From Lysobacterales bacterium (lineage in GTDB: Bacteria > Pseudomonadota > Gammaproteobacteria > Xanthomonadales > Ahniellaceae), in the NCBI GenBank assembly GCA_016721845.1, contig JADKHK010000007.1, positions 1-64,000 on the forward strand: a stretch of DNA of 64,000 nucleotides. Direction: 5' to 3'. The translations under genes were made by a program, and so were the position numbers. Under the pieces are notes generated by a model. It was not told the origin of the DNA and did not search any database. It saw only the letters and a list, made by a program, of their open reading frames with translations. Of the stretch, positions 9,406-18,636 are shown piece after piece (the first letter of the stretch is position 1; the number at the start of each line of letters is the position of its first letter).

Positions 9406-10761
9406 TCAAGCCGGTGCTGTCGTTGTGAAGCGGGCTTCTGATCGCCGATAGAGGTCCAACAGAGCATCAACATGCGCGTCCACGGAAAGCACATGCGGAG
9501 CGACGTGTCCCAACGGTACGAGCAGAGAACGATCCACAACCAGTTGCTGCAGTCTTTGAGCCAAAGCGGCGCTGTCATTCGCGTTGACGATGAAGCCGTC
9601 GACACCATCGCGCACGATATCTTCAGGTCCTCCGCATCGCGACGTCACTACCGTCTTGCCAGCCAGTACCGCTTCAGCAACCGACAAACCAAAGGCCTCC
9701 GTGCAGATTGAGGGGAAAACGAGAACATCGATGTCGGCATACGCTTCCGAAATTCGTTCATGCGCTAGTTTGTCTCGCCAGATCACCGGTAGCCCACTGC
9801 TGCGATGCTTCAGTTGATTGAAGTATCGAAGCTCCCGACGGGTCGCAGCCGCGCCAAAGACGTGAAGCACGAACGCGCCTGGGTCAGGCATGATCTTCAA
9901 TGCGTCGATCAGCACGTGCAGCCCTTTCACGCGGTCGATGCGTCCGATGTATCCGAGTCTAAGCTTTGTATCTGGGTTGTGCCGTATGTTCGTTGCCACT
10001 CGTGGAAGCGCGCTGCCATGTGCAAGAAGCATGACCTGTGATCTCGAGAGACCGTTGCGAAGTAGGGCGCGCTCGATGGCGATGGAAGGTGCGATGACTC
10101 GGCAGTCCGGAAGTGAAATGGAGGCGATCTCCTCCAGCTTGTCCGCTACCGAGAGCGGAACTTTCAAGGCGGGAGTGAAGTAGGGAATGCTTGGCAGAGT
10201 TCGGCAGCGATTCGCGAGCGCGGTTCGACGAGATGCGGGTAAAGCGGAAAACACCCAATTCCAAATTTGACCAGCCGGCACGAAATGCGTTGCGCACCGA
10301 ATGCAAGCCGCTGGTGAAGTCGGTACATGGCATAGCCGCTCGTGATGATCCATCAACATGCCATTGGGGCAAACAATGCCGCCATGATGCGCGGTGATGA
10401 AACAGGGCAGGCTCAAATCATAGGTGGCACGAGCGGTCGCCGCTTTCCAGCCGTGGGCGTGGACGATATTAGGTGCAATCGAGCCGATTGCTTCACCAAT
10501 TGCTCCTGCAGTTTGGGCGATAACGCGAGAAGTCGCGATTGCGACATCCGGATGCATGGCTATGCGCCAGACACGAACACCGCTGTCATCGACAGGGACA
10601 GGCTGACGGGCCTCGGTGTGTGCCCCCTGTTCGACGGCAAGCACATGGACGTCGATGCCGCGATTGCACAACTCACGTGCGAGTTGACGAACGTAGATTT
10701 GTCCGCCCCCATATTCCGAGAAGTAGGTGCCGGAAGCGACCAAGGCCAATCGCATGAACAA
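9406..10761 (-). CDS. Family 4 glycosyltransferase with cysteine-rich insert
   Basis: 451 residues, GT-B fold. The N-terminal acceptor domain begins LALVASGTYFSEYGGGQIYV. The C-terminal donor domain has LGYIGRIDRVKGLHVLIDAL and CTEAFGLSVAEAVLAGKTVV. Around residues 125-160 it carries cysteines (VCPNG, RLCHV, AACIRCA) as in a subset of GT4 enzymes with a small Cys-rich insertion that may bind a metal. The start may be the ATG at 10755 rather than 10761. It is co-directional with the neighbouring GT2 at 27 bases. Its sugar specificity is unknown. Confidence 0.85.
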   Translation of the reverse strand: MFMRLALVASGTYFSEYGGGQIYVRQLARELCNRGIDVHVLAVEQGAHTEARQPVPVDDSGVRVWRIAMHPDVAIATSRVIAQTAGAIGEAIGSIAPNIVHAHGWKAATARATYDLSLPCFITAHHGGIVCPNGMLMDHHERLCHVPTSPAACIRCATHFVPAGQIWNWVFSALPASRRTALANRCRTLPSIPYFTPALKVPLSVADKLEEIASISLPDCRVIAPSIAIERALLRNGLSRSQVMLLAHGSALPRVATNIRHNPDTKLRLGYIGRIDRVKGLHVLIDALKIMPDPGAFVLHVFGAAATRRELRYFNQLKHRSSGLPVIWRDKLAHERISEAYADIDVLVFPSICTEAFGLSVAEAVLAGKTVVTSRCGGPEDIVRDGVDGFIVNANDSAALAQRLQQLVVDRSLLVPLGHVAPHVLSVDAHVDALLDLYRRSEARFTTTAPA

Positions 10762-10788
10762 CCTCGAAGGAAATCAACTGACCAAATG

Positions 10789-11859
10789 TTACCTAGCACG
10801 CTGCTTGGCGCGCCGTTCCATGAGTGCCAGATATAGCCAATCCGGTAGTGTGAACGATGCTATCTCACGAAGACCCAGCGCCGCTTTTGCGCGTCCACGA
10901 AATGCGAACAACAGCGGAAGTAACGCGATGCCCAACGGCCAAGGCCAGTGATACGCCGCATCTTGGGCGCGATAGAACCAGTAGCGCTTCAACAAGAATT
11001 TACGAAGCCGCCATTTATGTTCGCTCTGGCATAGTGATCGGACAGCGAGTTGGTCGCGTAGTTGCTGCAGGGCGACGACGACCGCGGCAGAAGCCAATCG
11101 CTTCCGCTTGCCGAGGTCTTCTCGTGCGTTGCCGGTGTGGACGTTGGTGACTTGGCCGGTGTGGGAGCGATACCAAACGAGTGGCTCGTTCAATCGGGCC
11201 ACGTGCCCGAGGAGCAATGCGCGAAACAGCAGGATCGAATCTTCGTAGATCGCATTCTTCGGGATCGGGGGGAATTCCCGAAACAGGCGTAAGTCATACG
11301 ATGCGGATGCTCCGGCGACAGGGAACCATTCTCCGTTCACATATCGTGTCAGGGTGATGATGTCGGCATATTGCTTCGTCGATGTGGTGTTCGAGGTCGT
11401 CGGTAGCTCTGCGTCCGTTCGAAACGTTCGAACATCTGAATAGACGAGACTTGCCGCCGGATCAGCTCGATACCGATCCACCAGTTTGGACACGCGGTCG
11501 GCTTGTGAAACGTCGTCGCCGGCAGCAACAACGAGGATGCGGCCTTGGGCAATTTCACCAATCATCTGGACGTGTCCGCTCAGTCCAAGATTGATTTCGT
11601 TGCGTCGGACCAGCACGCGATGCGGTCCGCGATAGGCTGCTGCAGCCGCTGCAAGTCGTTCGAACGTACCATCGGGTGAGCAGTCGTCCGACAGGATGAC
11701 TTCCAGCGAAGGGTACGTTTGGCTCAGCGCGCCGGCCACAGCGCGCTCAACGAATTCCTGCTGGTTGTAGGCAAACAGTGCGAAGGTCACAAGCGGATAC
11801 TGCTCGGTCTCGAGACCTAGCGTCGAATGAACGTCAGCTTCCGCCGAACTTTGGCTCAT
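10789..11859 (-). CDS. Family 2 glycosyltransferase
   Basis: 356 residues. The GT-A domain has VTFALFAYNQQEFVERAV, SDDCSPDG and the DxD-like VVAAGDDVSQ, typical of GT2 enzymes. The C-terminal 100 residues are basic and amphipathic, probably for membrane contact. It starts 4 bases after the stop of the acyltransferase-flippase gene, so the two are translationally linked. It is likely one of the transferases that build the repeat unit. Confidence 0.87.
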   Translation of the reverse strand: MSQSSAEADVHSTLGLETEQYPLVTFALFAYNQQEFVERAVAGALSQTYPSLEVILSDDCSPDGTFERLAAAAAAYRGPHRVLVRRNEINLGLSGHVQMIGEIAQGRILVVAAGDDVSQADRVSKLVDRYRADPAASLVYSDVRTFRTDAELPTTSNTTSTKQYADIITLTRYVNGEWFPVAGASASYDLRLFREFPPIPKNAIYEDSILLFRALLLGHVARLNEPLVWYRSHTGQVTNVHTGNAREDLGKRKRLASAAVVVALQQLRDQLAVRSLCQSEHKWRLRKFLLKRYWFYRAQDAAYHWPWPLGIALLPLLFAFRGRAKAALGLREIASFTLPDWLYLALMERRAKQRAR

Positions 11860-11863
11860 TGCG

Positions 11864-14800
11864 TCAACTCCTCACCGCACGCGCGAGTCCCGGTACCCGT
11901 CTCATCCACACCACCAGCCGATGCTCTTTGCCAAGTCGATGCGCCAAGCCTCGCAAGCACCACAGGCAACCCACAGCGGCAATGGCGCAACCGAGAAGCG
12001 CTGCCGGTAGTTCAGGCAGGAAGCGATTGACCACAAACGCAACCGTGACGAGCAGTGCGGACATCATCATCATTCGCACGACAGGTGGCGACCAGCGGAA
12101 CCCGATCAGGCGATGTCCCACCCATGCCATGCCAGCGGTATACAAGACATAACAAATCGCGAAGCTATATGCGGCCCCGACAATTCCGTATCGCGGCACT
12201 AGCCAAGCCACTAATGCAGTTTGAATCGCGAGAAATACCGCTTCGGTTGTGATGTACCAGCGGCCCACACCTTCAGCCAATTGGATGTAACCAAGCGGCC
12301 ACGACAACACCCGTCCGAACACCCCCAACACCATCCACGCCAGCACATCGGCGGCAGATGCGAACTCGGCAGAGTACAGCGCCCACACCACCCACTTGGC
12401 CAAGGCGAGTGTGCCCAGCAGGCCCGGCAAGGCCAGCAGAATGCCGATCTCGGTCTGCTCGTTCACTGCGCGAATCGCCGCCTCTCGGTCGTGGATCACC
12501 GAAGTCAGGCGCGGATAGAAATCCGTCCCCATCGCGCTCAGCACGAAGCCGGCAAACATCCCCGAAAGAGCCCATGCGGCCTGATACAGGCCGGCGGCAT
12601 CCACGCCCAGTTGCCGGCTGATCAGGGTGCGGGTGTACAGGTCGACCAGCAGGGTCAACACGCTGCTCCACATCATCGCGATGCCGAGGCCAATGATCGG
12701 CCGCGCTTCGGTCATGGCATCCGACCATTGCATGGCCACCGGCGCAACGTGAATGCGGCGAGCGAACCACCAACTCAGACCCAGCGACACGGCTGCATTC
12801 GCCAACAGAACCGGGACGATGCCGCGCTCTCGCAACCAGGCATAGAGGGCGATGGTCACGACCGTGTTGAGTACTGCGGCGGCCACCTGCATGCGGGCGA
12901 TGTCGCCGATGCGACGCAACCCCTGCAACAGGGCGCTCTGGCCGCCGCTGATGGCATTCATTAGCAGCATCGCGCCCAGAATCGCTAGCGCCAACACGTG
13001 CTCGGATGACTCGAACATCAGCCTGCTCAAGGGCAGGGCCAATGCAACACTGAAGAGCCAGCCGACAAGGCCGGTAAGCCAGCACAGACGCTGCAGCATC
13101 CGTACGGTGCGCGCAATCGCGAGCGGATCTTCCTGTCCTTCCGCCTGGGCAATGGCACGCACCGCACTGCCTTGAATACCTAACCCGGTCACGGTGCCTA
13201 TCAGTCCGACGGCCGACATGTACAAGCCGATGACCCCCACGCCCGCTGGCCCCAACAGCACGGCCACCACTTTCACCCGCAGCACACTCACCAGATAGCT
13301 GATCGCCTGCGCACCGCCCATGATGGACGAAGATCGCAGGATCTGACCGTAGGAACTTCTGGAATTCACCGGATTCTCACGCTCATCAAGAGCTGCCGCC
13401 AGAGCAGCTATGAATCTTGGTTTCGTAAGCATTGCACCCGATGCGCTGAGATGATCGTCATCGATAAAAACTGGCGTTCCAGTATCCAGCACCAAAAGAT
13501 TCGATTCCTGATCTTCGTACAAATCGCGGGTGTGCACCACGTCGCAACCTTGCAGGCAACCCAATTCCAACAGGCGGATTGTTTCGAGTTCGTCGGTTTT
13601 CCTCATTTGGTCCGTCAGTCCGGAAAATGCACGCCCATGAGCATCCGAATTGATACCAAGGTAGGCCATGTAACTCGGTGCGTTGCGATCGCCGATGGAA
13701 AAATCCGGGGCATCCTCGACCAATAGCACCTTACTCCCCCTCAAAACCATTTCGCGTATCAAAGGAGCGGCGACGGGAACAGTCCCCGTACTCCAAGCTG
13801 ATCCGATGACCACCACGCGCGGCCTGTCTCGCCTGATCATCTCCAGTCGCGCACGATTGAACGCGGACCACTGGTGCTTACTGAAGAATATCCCGTCGCG
13901 TGTTGCGTCGGGTTTCGCCGGATCAAAGAATACTGGCGTTCCGTCAGCGACCATGTATCTGACGTTTAACCGCAACTCCCGAGCGGCGGCATCGATCGCA
14001 GGCGCCCACATCAGGCCATGCGAGTCACCCAGAACGAGGATGTCAAGTTTCTTGCCCTCGCCATGACGATGTTCGATGCCGTGAAGGTATGCCTCTTCAC
14101 GGCCCGGCGGCCGTGGCGTGACATCGACACCACGCATCCGGCGGCGTACAAACTCTGGCCATGCTTGAACAGGATTGACGCTAAAACGCTCACCGTCCCA
14201 TCGAGCAGTTCGGAACTCTAAGTTGCGTTCGCTACTGTTGAAATCTCTTAGCGAATAAATCAACAGCGCCGAACCAATTGTGCAAATTAGCAATCCAATT
14301 GGAATCCAGCGACGGCGATCATGGCGGATAGGGCTTTCGATGTATCGCCAAGAGACCCATCCTAGAATAAGGCTGCCAGTGAAGTAGAACGCTGGCGAGA
14401 TCGCAATCCGGTGCCTGACCTCGACGGCCTGACCTAATACGATGATAGGCCAGTGCCATAGATAGACCGAGTACGAGATCAAGCCGATCAAGATGACGGG
14501 GCGTGTGGTCAGACGTAGTCGAGCGAAGGCCAATGGAGATCCGGCCATGACGACTAATGTCGCACCCGATACAGCAAATACCGCACCAGCAGCTTGCGCA
14601 TGTTCCGTAGCAAAAACGTAGGCTCCAAGCACCATACTCAAGCCAGACAGCGACATGAACGTCGATGCTGATTTCCCCGGCAAGTGACGAAGATTGGCGG
14701 CGGCTGCGACACCACCAGCCAGCAATTCCCATCCGCGCGTGGGCAACAAGTAGAACGCTGCGGCAGGTGATCGCTGCAAAGCAATCGCATAGAGCATCAC

Positions 14801-15340
14801 ACTCGCAACAAGACCAGCAAGCAACAGCATCCATTCGCGCTTTTTTGTAAGTCGCCATACAAGCAGCAAGGCGACCGGATAAAGCACATAGAACTGCTCT
14901 TCGACACCCAGAGACCAAGTATGAAGGAACGGCGAACTGGTGGCGTCTGCACTCCAGTAACCGCCGTAATTTCGCCAATGCGTGATGTTTCCAACCGAAA
15001 GCAGAGCGCCAGCTGCGTTCATGGCCAGCATGTATCGGTCTGGTGCGTAGATTAAGACATGCCCTGCGATGAAGGTGGCCAAGACCACGACCAACAGTGC
15101 GGGAAGAATTCGAAGAATGCGGCGCCGCCAGAACGCTGGAAGATCGAGTCCAGCTCCACTTAAGTCACGTAGCAGAAGCCCGGTAATCAGGTATCCAGAG
15201 ATGACGAAGAACACGTCGACACCAAGGAATCCTCCGGGTAACCAGCCTGTGCCCAAATGGAACAACACGACCGGCAGCACAGCGAACGCGCGCAACGCAT
15301 CGATGTCGGGACGATAGTTAACGTCCGGCGCCGCGCTCAT
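11864..15340 (-). CDS. Acyltransferase 3-SGNH domain fused to Wzx-type flippase
   Basis: A single 1158-residue frame with two complete membrane enzymes. Residues about 5-345 are an OafA-type acyltransferase 3 (RPDIDALRAFAVLPVV, DVFFVISGYLITG, HTWSLGVEEQFY). Residues about 420-650 are a periplasmic SGNH domain (LVLGDSHG and a late DDDHLS Asp-His pair) for O-acetyl transfer to glycans. From residue 658 (SSIMGGAQAISYLVSVLRVK onward) it is an oligosaccharide flippase with about a dozen membrane segments. A GTG at 13369 could be an independent flippase start, and a TGA in the +1 frame lies exactly there. The fusion may therefore stem from one base error, although no homopolymer is close. The start overlaps the fdtB stop as ATGA. 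Confidence 0.85.
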   Translation of the reverse strand: MSAAPDVNYRPDIDALRAFAVLPVVLFHLGTGWLPGGFLGVDVFFVISGYLITGLLLRDLSGAGLDLPAFWRRRILRILPALLVVVLATFIAGHVLIYAPDRYMLAMNAAGALLSVGNITHWRNYGGYWSADATSSPFLHTWSLGVEEQFYVLYPVALLLVWRLTKKREWMLLLAGLVASVMLYAIALQRSPAAAFYLLPTRGWELLAGGVAAAANLRHLPGKSASTFMSLSGLSMVLGAYVFATEHAQAAGAVFAVSGATLVVMAGSPLAFARLRLTTRPVILIGLISYSVYLWHWPIIVLGQAVEVRHRIAISPAFYFTGSLILGWVSWRYIESPIRHDRRRWIPIGLLICTIGSALLIYSLRDFNSSERNLEFRTARWDGERFSVNPVQAWPEFVRRRMRGVDVTPRPPGREEAYLHGIEHRHGEGKKLDILVLGDSHGLMWAPAIDAAARELRLNVRYMVADGTPVFFDPAKPDATRDGIFFSKHQWSAFNRARLEMIRRDRPRVVVIGSAWSTGTVPVAAPLIREMVLRGSKVLLVEDAPDFSIGDRNAPSYMAYLGINSDAHGRAFSGLTDQMRKTDELETIRLLELGCLQGCDVVHTRDLYEDQESNLLVLDTGTPVFIDDDHLSASGAMLTKPRFIAALAAALDERENPVNSRSSYGQILRSSSIMGGAQAISYLVSVLRVKVVAVLLGPAGVGVIGLYMSAVGLIGTVTGLGIQGSAVRAIAQAEGQEDPLAIARTVRMLQRLCWLTGLVGWLFSVALALPLSRLMFESSEHVLALAILGAMLLMNAISGGQSALLQGLRRIGDIARMQVAAAVLNTVVTIALYAWLRERGIVPVLLANAAVSLGLSWWFARRIHVAPVAMQWSDAMTEARPIIGLGIAMMWSSVLTLLVDLYTRTLISRQLGVDAAGLYQAAWALSGMFAGFVLSAMGTDFYPRLTSVIHDREAAIRAVNEQTEIGILLALPGLLGTLALAKWVVWALYSAEFASAADVLAWMVLGVFGRVLSWPLGYIQLAEGVGRWYITTEAVFLAIQTALVAWLVPRYGIVGAAYSFAICYVLYTAGMAWVGHRLIGFRWSPPVVRMMMMSALLVTVAFVVNRFLPELPAALLGCAIAAVGCLWCLRGLAHRLGKEHRLVVWMRRVPGLARAVRS

Positions 15341-16437
15341 GTGCCGACGCGAATTGCGTCCATCACAGTCTTCGTCTGCGCACCGTCTTGATGCGGCCCC
15401 ATCGGCACACTCAGCACTTCGTCGGCTATGCGTGATGCGATCGGGAAGGCATCGATCGCGAAACCGGCTTGGGCATAGGCCTGTTGCCGGTGCGGCGGGA
15501 TCGGGTAATGAATCAGCGTGCCGATGCCGGCTTCGGTCAGACGCGCCTGCAGCACGTTGCGCTGCGGGTGTCGGACCACGAACAGATGCCAGGCCGGTTC
15601 GGCGAAGTCCGCCACCTGCGGCAATTGCAGGGCGGTGTCGCGCAGTCCCTCGACATAGGTTCGCGCGATGTCGGCGCGGCGCGCATTCCAGGCATCGAGA
15701 TGCTGCAACTTGACGCGCAGGACTGCCGCCTGGAGCGGGTCGAGGCGGCTGTTATAGCCCTGGACTTCGTTGACGTATTTCACGCGCGAACCGTAGTTCC
15801 GCAACACCCGAATGCGATCCGCGATGGCCGGATCGTTGGTCGTCACGGCACCGGCGTCTCCGAGCGCGCCGAGGTTCTTTCCGGGGTAGAAACTCCAGGC
15901 CACCGCGTCGCCATGGCCGCCGATGCGCCGGCCCTTGTAGCGCGCGCCGTGGGCCTGCGCCCCGTCTTCCAGCACGCGCAGGCCGTGCTGGCGCGCAATG
16001 GCCAGGATGGGGTCCATGTCAGCAGGCTGGCCGTACAGATGCACGGGCAGGATGACCTTGGTGCGCGGCGTGATGGCCGCTTCGATCAGGCCCGGATCGA
16101 TGTTGTAGGTCGCCTCGTCCGGTTCGACCGGCACCGGCGTCGCGCCGCACTGGCTGACCGCGAGCCAGGTTGCGATGTAGGTGTTCGACGGAACGATGAC
16201 TTCATCGCCCGGGCCCACGTCCATCGCGCGCAGTGCGAGGTGCAGCGCATCCAGCCCGTTCGCGAGGCCGATGCAGTGCTGCGCGTCGACGTAGCTCGCG
16301 AACTCCGCTTCGAAGGCGTCGACTTCAGGGCCGAGGATGTACCAACCCGACGCGACGACGCGCATGACGGCAGCGTCGATTTCTGTCTTCAGCTCTCGGT
16401 AGGCGGCGCCGATGTCGAGGAACGGAACGGACGTCAT
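15337..16437 (-). CDS. fdtB: dTDP-3-keto-6-deoxyhexose 3-aminotransferase (FdtB/QdtB type)
   Basis: 366 residues of the DegT/DnrJ/EryC1 (sugar aminotransferase) family. It has the N-terminal FLDIGAAYRELK, the substrate-loop GLANGLDALHLAL, VLEDGAQAHGA and the PLP-lysine segment SFYPGKNLGALGDAGAV. Such enzymes transfer an amino group from glutamate to a 3-keto sugar nucleotide. The ATG at 16437 overlaps the fdtA stop as ATGA. Together with the FdtA-type isomerase and the hexapeptide acetyltransferase upstream, it makes a dTDP-3-acetamido-3,6-dideoxyhexose pathway. The sugar could be Fuc3NAc or Qui3NAc; the sequence alone does not decide. rmlA and rmlB are not in the window. Confidence 0.85.
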   Translation of the reverse strand: MTSVPFLDIGAAYRELKTEIDAAVMRVVASGWYILGPEVDAFEAEFASYVDAQHCIGLANGLDALHLALRAMDVGPGDEVIVPSNTYIATWLAVSQCGATPVPVEPDEATYNIDPGLIEAAITPRTKVILPVHLYGQPADMDPILAIARQHGLRVLEDGAQAHGARYKGRRIGGHGDAVAWSFYPGKNLGALGDAGAVTTNDPAIADRIRVLRNYGSRVKYVNEVQGYNSRLDPLQAAVLRVKLQHLDAWNARRADIARTYVEGLRDTALQLPQVADFAEPAWHLFVVRHPQRNVLQARLTEAGIGTLIHYPIPPHRQQAYAQAGFAIDAFPIASRIADEVLSVPMGPHQDGAQTKTVMDAIRVGT

Positions 16438-16842
16438 GAGATGCCCTGAGCGCGCAGGTAGTCGTCGTAGTCGCGGTAGTAATCGTCTTCCCGTATCGGT
16501 TGGACGCCAGCACCATGCACACCGAGCCCGACGAAAATTGTCGAGCCCGCGCCAGATCATCGGACAGACATACAAGCCCTGGTAGGAACGGTTGAGGTGG
16601 AAGCGCTTCTTGTCTCTGCCGTCATTCAATACGACATCGAAGCTACCGGACATGGCCACGATCAATTGATGCAATGCCTTGTGCGCATGCCCGCCGCGCT
16701 CGGCGCCGCCAGGTACATCGTAGAGGTAATAAACGCGCTGAATCTCGAAAGGCACGTGTCGGCCACCCTCGATGAAGGTGAGGTTGCCGCGGGCGTCATG
16801 GATTTTGGGGAGATCCAGAATCTTGCACTCGCTAATTTGCAT
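16434..16842 (-). CDS. fdtA: dTDP-4-keto-6-deoxyglucose 3,4-ketoisomerase (FdtA/QdtA type), two frameshifts
   Basis: A cupin of about 136 residues starting MQISECKILDLPKIHDARGN. The metal-binding segment GGHAHKALHQL is followed by VCPMIWRGLDNF. The last third is split over three frames. Adding one A to the AAAA run at 16534-16537 gives SVCMVLASNRY, and adding one C to the CCC at 16490-16492 gives EDDYYRDYDDYLRAQGIS and the stop. Both are homopolymer repairs, and the repaired C-terminus is the conserved end of this family. It converts the 4-keto sugar to the 3-keto sugar used by the adjacent aminotransferase. Its start overlaps the end of the acetyltransferase gene. Confidence 0.8.
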
Positions 16843-17317
16843 CGTGTGCGTCTCCAACGACTCGAGCAGGATTCCCAAGGACGAGCTTGCCCGGTGGTAC
16901 GTCTCGGGTCACCACAGATCCGGCCCCGACCATCGCGCCATTCCCGATCACTAACCCAGGCAAGACTACTGCGCCAGCTCCAATCGAGGCGCCAGAACCC
17001 ACGGTCGTGAGCAACGCCTCGAACCCGCGATTGCCGCTACGAGGCCAACGGTCATTCGTGAATGTCGCATTCGGGCCGATGAAGACGTCATCGCCGACGC
17101 GCAAACCATCCCACAACTGCACGCCATTCTTGATCGTGACCCGATCGCCTACGACGACGTCGTTCTCGATGAAGCAATGCGAGCAGACATTGCAGTCCAC
17201 ACCAATGCGCGCGCCCGGTAATGCGACGACGTACTGCCAGACCTTGGTGCCATTGCCGATCTGGGTGGTCTGCACGTCGGCCAAGGGGTGGATGAAGACA
17301 CTGGTTTCAGCGGTCAT
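16832..17317 (-). CDS. Left-handed beta-helix sugar N-acetyltransferase (FdtC/QdtC type)
   Basis: 161 residues of hexapeptide repeats (isoleucine-patch pattern) such as IGNGTKVWQYVVALPGARIG and IGAGAVVLPGLVIGNGAMVG, ending in the standard GNPARVVGD. Proteins of this shape are trimeric acyl-CoA transferases. In the context of fdtA and fdtB it probably acetylates the 3-amino group of the dTDP-sugar. The ATG at 17317 (MTAETSVFIHP) is chosen because upstream sequence in the same frame is only translated REP palindrome. Two REP elements separate it from the preceding glycosyltransferase. Confidence 0.8.
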   Translation of the reverse strand: MTAETSVFIHPLADVQTTQIGNGTKVWQYVVALPGARIGVDCNVCSHCFIENDVVVGDRVTIKNGVQLWDGLRVGDDVFIGPNATFTNDRWPRSGNRGFEALLTTVGSGASIGAGAVVLPGLVIGNGAMVGAGSVVTRDVPPGKLVLGNPARVVGDAHDAN

Positions 17318-17331
17318 GCGGAAGCCTCGGA

Positions 17332-17361
17332 GCGGTCGCGAGCCGGGGCTCGCTCCTACAG
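17332..17361. repeat. REP palindrome
   Basis: A 30-base copy of the local REP unit (core GCGAGCCGGGGCTCGC followed by TCCTAC), able to form a hairpin. It lies between a glycosyltransferase and fdtC. The same core recurs at 19.7, 20.4 and 21.6 kb. Confidence 0.85.
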
Positions 17362-17417
17362 GGGTGATTGGGGGTGAGGGTTTGTAGTTTGGCTGGGTTG
17401 GGATCGGACGGGAAAGC

Positions 17418-17445
17418 ATCGCGACCCGTGGGTCGCTCCTACAAG
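17418..17445. repeat. Diverged REP palindrome overlapping a stop codon
   Basis: A variant REP (GCGACCCGTGGGTCGC, then TCCTAC). The arms have changed together, so the hairpin is kept. The minus-strand glycosyltransferase gene ends inside it: its TAG is the TAG of the REP end GTAGGAGCG. Confidence 0.8.
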
Positions 17446-18611
17446 GGCCGGGTGCGCCGGAACGGGCGAACCGTCGGCCACGCCGCCGGTGTCCAGCGGC
17501 ACAGGTCACGATTCGTCCACGTGCTCGGGGTGGCGATCAGTCGCCGCACGATTGAGTCGGGGTGATGGTGGGTGGCGACGTGTTCCGCACCCTGCGTGGC
17601 GAGTGCGACACGTCGATCGGAGGTCGCGGCCTGCAGCAGCGCCATCAGCGTGTGTCCCGGAAAGACCGGCGTGTCGTCGACGAACCGCGCCAGCGTGCAG
17701 CGTTCGGTGTCGTGCAGCCAGCGATAGCGGTAATGATCGGGCAGGTCGACATGGCCGGGATCGATCAGCGCGGTCGGCACGCCGGCGAGGGCGCCTTCGA
17801 GTGCGGACAAGCCCATCGACAGGTGCAGGTCCGAGCGATCGGACAGGCGATCGCGCAGCGCCGCACCGTAGAGGCCGAGGTGATAGTTCACGTCGGTGTT
17901 GGCGCCGCGCACGGTGTCGATCATCGCCGCGAACGGGCCCGCGTGGTCGGTGTACACATCGAGTTCGAAGCGGCCGTCGAGCTGCGCGAGGTCGCGCAGC
18001 AGGCGTCGCACCGGCCATATCTTCCAGGCGTTGTCGCTGCGGCCGATGTAGGACAGCACCGTGACCGGACGCGATGCGGCGGCGCGCGGCGTGCGGCGGT
18101 CGGACACGTCGAAGGGCAGGGCGAGGATCGGCGTGTGCGCATCGCCGCCGACGAAGCCGTCGATGGCATCGGCGGTCGCGCCATCCATCGCGAGCAATGC
18201 CTGTTGCCGCAGCAGCCGGCGGATCAGGCCGCGATTGAGCGCATCGGCGAGCGGGCTGCGACCGAACAGGCGGCGCTCGCCGACGTGGTTCCAGGCCGTC
18301 ACCAGCGTGTCGAGGATGCCCCAGACCAGCGCGCGCCCGGGCAGGTGCGCCACGCGCGGCAACCACGGCGTGCGGCCGAAGTGCACGAACAGGTCGTCGT
18401 GGGCGGTGCGGAATCCGTGCAGCTCTTCTTCCGTCACCAAGGTGTGCGGCACCGCGAGTTCGTTCAGGCGTCGCGCCACGAAGGCGTCGCGCGAACCCAT
18501 CAACACCGCGGGGATGCCGAGCACCGCGTGGGCGTGGCGAACGATATCGATGACCAGCGTCTCGGCGCCGCCGGGACGCGGATGGGTGATGCCGGGAAAC
18601 AGAATCCTCAT
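17439..18611 (-). CDS. Putative glycosyltransferase (GT4-like)
   Basis: About 390 residues starting MRILFPGITHPRPGGAETLV, a GT-B acceptor-domain start with the glycine-rich loop. A second domain begins near VTVLSYIGRSDNAWKIWPV, and a weak donor site reads LSMGLSALEGALAGVPTALI. The identity is looser than for the other GT4 genes in the locus. ATG 18611 is preferred to the upstream 18671 because the extra leader overlaps the epimerase gene. The stop codon is supplied by a REP element, so the last few residues may be altered from the ancestral protein. It lies between the epimerase and fdtC. Confidence 0.65.
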   Translation of the reverse strand: MRILFPGITHPRPGGAETLVIDIVRHAHAVLGIPAVLMGSRDAFVARRLNELAVPHTLVTEEELHGFRTAHDDLFVHFGRTPWLPRVAHLPGRALVWGILDTLVTAWNHVGERRLFGRSPLADALNRGLIRRLLRQQALLAMDGATADAIDGFVGGDAHTPILALPFDVSDRRTPRAAASRPVTVLSYIGRSDNAWKIWPVRRLLRDLAQLDGRFELDVYTDHAGPFAAMIDTVRGANTDVNYHLGLYGAALRDRLSDRSDLHLSMGLSALEGALAGVPTALIDPGHVDLPDHYRYRWLHDTERCTLARFVDDTPVFPGHTLMALLQAATSDRRVALATQGAEHVATHHHPDSIVRRLIATPSTWTNRDLCRWTPAAWPTVRPFRRTRPL

Positions 18612-18636
18612 GGACCGGTGGCGCCGCGGGTACGCA

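Noticed and set aside
16325..16522. Separate small gene at the end of fdtA
   Set aside because: It contains the frameshifted C-terminal residues of fdtA (MVLASNRY).
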